Assembly: GCF_037975245.1 (NCBI RefSeq)
Contig: NC_092575.1
Span: 9,208,001 to 9,272,000, forward strand
Direction: 5' to 3'
Source: Apostichopus japonicus
Taxonomy: Eukaryota; Echinodermata; Holothuroidea; Aspidochirotida; Stichopodidae
Length of the DNA: 64,000 bases
In this document: positions 63,382 to 64,000 of the stretch, in pieces
How positions within the stretch are numbered: position 1 is the first letter of the stretch
Layout of the letters: each line of letters opens with the position of its first letter
Program-made: the position numbers and the translations under genes
The notes under the pieces: generated by a model
Database searches by the model: none
Told to the model about the DNA's origin: nothing
What the model saw: the letters and a program-made list of their open reading frames with translations, nothing else

Positions 63382-64000
63382 TGTGCGGTACCGAAAAGTC
63401 GAATGTGCTTTACCGGTCTATCGAATGTGCGATACCGATCAATCGAATGTGCGTTGCCGATCAATCGTGTGTGTGGTACCGATAAATAGAATGTGCGTTA
63501 CCGATCAATCGATTGTGCGCTACCGATTAATGGTATGTGCGGTACCGATTAATAGAATGTGCGATACCGATCAATGGAATGTGCGTTACCTATATATCGA
63601 AGCTGCAGTACCGATCAATCGAATGTGCGGTACCGAAAAATCGAATGTGCGGTACCGATAAATCGAATGTGCGGTACCGACCAATCGAATGTTCGATTCC
63701 AAAAAATGGAATGTGCGGTACATTTAAATAGAATGTGCAGTACATTTATATAGAATGTGCGGTACCGATAAATCAAATACGCGGTACCGATTTATTGAAT
63801 GTGCGGTATCGATCAATCGAATGTGCGGTACTGATAAATCGAATGTGCGTTGCCGATCAATCGAAAATGCTCAACCGATAAAAAGAATATGCGGTAACGA
63901 TCAATGGAATGTGCGATACCGATCAATCGAATGTGAGGAACCGATCAAACGAATGTGCGGTACGGATAAATCAAATGTGCGGTACTGATCAATCGAATGT
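63382..64000. repeat. Re-occurrence of block F segment at the window end
   Basis: The last 0.6 kb repeats 60950-61568 at offset 2,432 bp, with the same markers (GAAAAGTCG, TATATATCGAAGC, GATTTATTG, AATGCTCAACCG). This shows that the pattern continues beyond the window. Confidence 0.85.

Larger units (their letters stand above)
14903..64000. repeat. 22-bp satellite array, right segment
   Basis: About 49 kb of the same 22-bp satellite as the left segment, without a unique-sequence interruption. A recurrent group of monomers is visible: a TTACCAATTAATCG monomer ending ATTGTGCT, a consensus monomer, a GTACATTTAAATAG (or GTACTTTTAAATAG, GTAGATTTAAATAG) monomer, then a GATAAATCG monomer. It appears for example near 24616, 27304, 33855, 36760, 43742 and 60148. 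Short register-shifted monomers (20 bp, ATTGATCAATCG) also recur. All open frames on both strands here are repeat-encoded and are not genes. Confidence 0.98.

Noticed and set aside
14903-64000. Telomeric repeat or CENP-B-box satellite
   Set aside because: The 22-bp monomer matches no telomere motif known to me and has no recognisable CENP-B box. A centromeric location cannot be judged from sequence alone.

Overview
The window is animal-type eukaryotic DNA. Almost all of it is one satellite array, interrupted by a single 7.3 kb transposon-like insertion. About 56.7 kb (positions 1-7613 and 14901-64000) is a 22-bp tandem repeat. Its commonest monomer starts GTACCGATCAATCG and ends AATGTGCG; by length there are roughly 2,570 monomers. 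The array runs off both window edges. No RNA gene, CRISPR array or bacterial-type gene was found.

The insertion spans 7614-14900 (7,287 bp). It has 13-bp perfect terminal inverted repeats (23 bp with three mismatches), and a TA is duplicated on either side. Removing the insertion and one TA restores an in-phase satellite monomer. The 29 bases left of the insertion recur at 481-509 and 2682-2710 without the insertion, so empty sites lie in the same array. No transposase is visible in the element.

The element carries on its minus strand a split gene of six recognisable exons (14654 down to 9139, possibly 9033). All splice junctions are phase-compatible. Exons 1-2 join into a domain that reads as CIDE-N (the N-terminal domain of CIDE/DFF apoptotic-nuclease proteins). 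Exon 3 is an acidic, Ser-rich linker. Exons 4-6 form a basic helical region that I associate, from memory only, with an uncharacterised multi-copy metazoan family. No in-frame start codon is visible. The last exon meets a stop just before sequence in another frame that continues the same kind of protein, and no convincing downstream exons follow. The best reading is a gene, or a captured gene fragment, riding in a non-autonomous DNA transposon.

The satellite has a layered higher-order structure. Blocks of about 1.65, 2.1, 2.2, 2.75, 3.3 and 3.5 kb are tandemly duplicated, some with virtually no differences, which implies recent unequal exchange or amplification. The monomer length is not a multiple of three and the consensus plus strand has no stop codon. 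The array therefore generates many spurious open frames with a 22-residue repeat (up to 297 codons), and none is annotated as a gene here.

The CIDE-N domain and spliceosomal introns point to a metazoan. The many TAGGCCTA-like words in the first intron remind me of echinoderm or other invertebrate deuterostome DNA, but that is only an impression.
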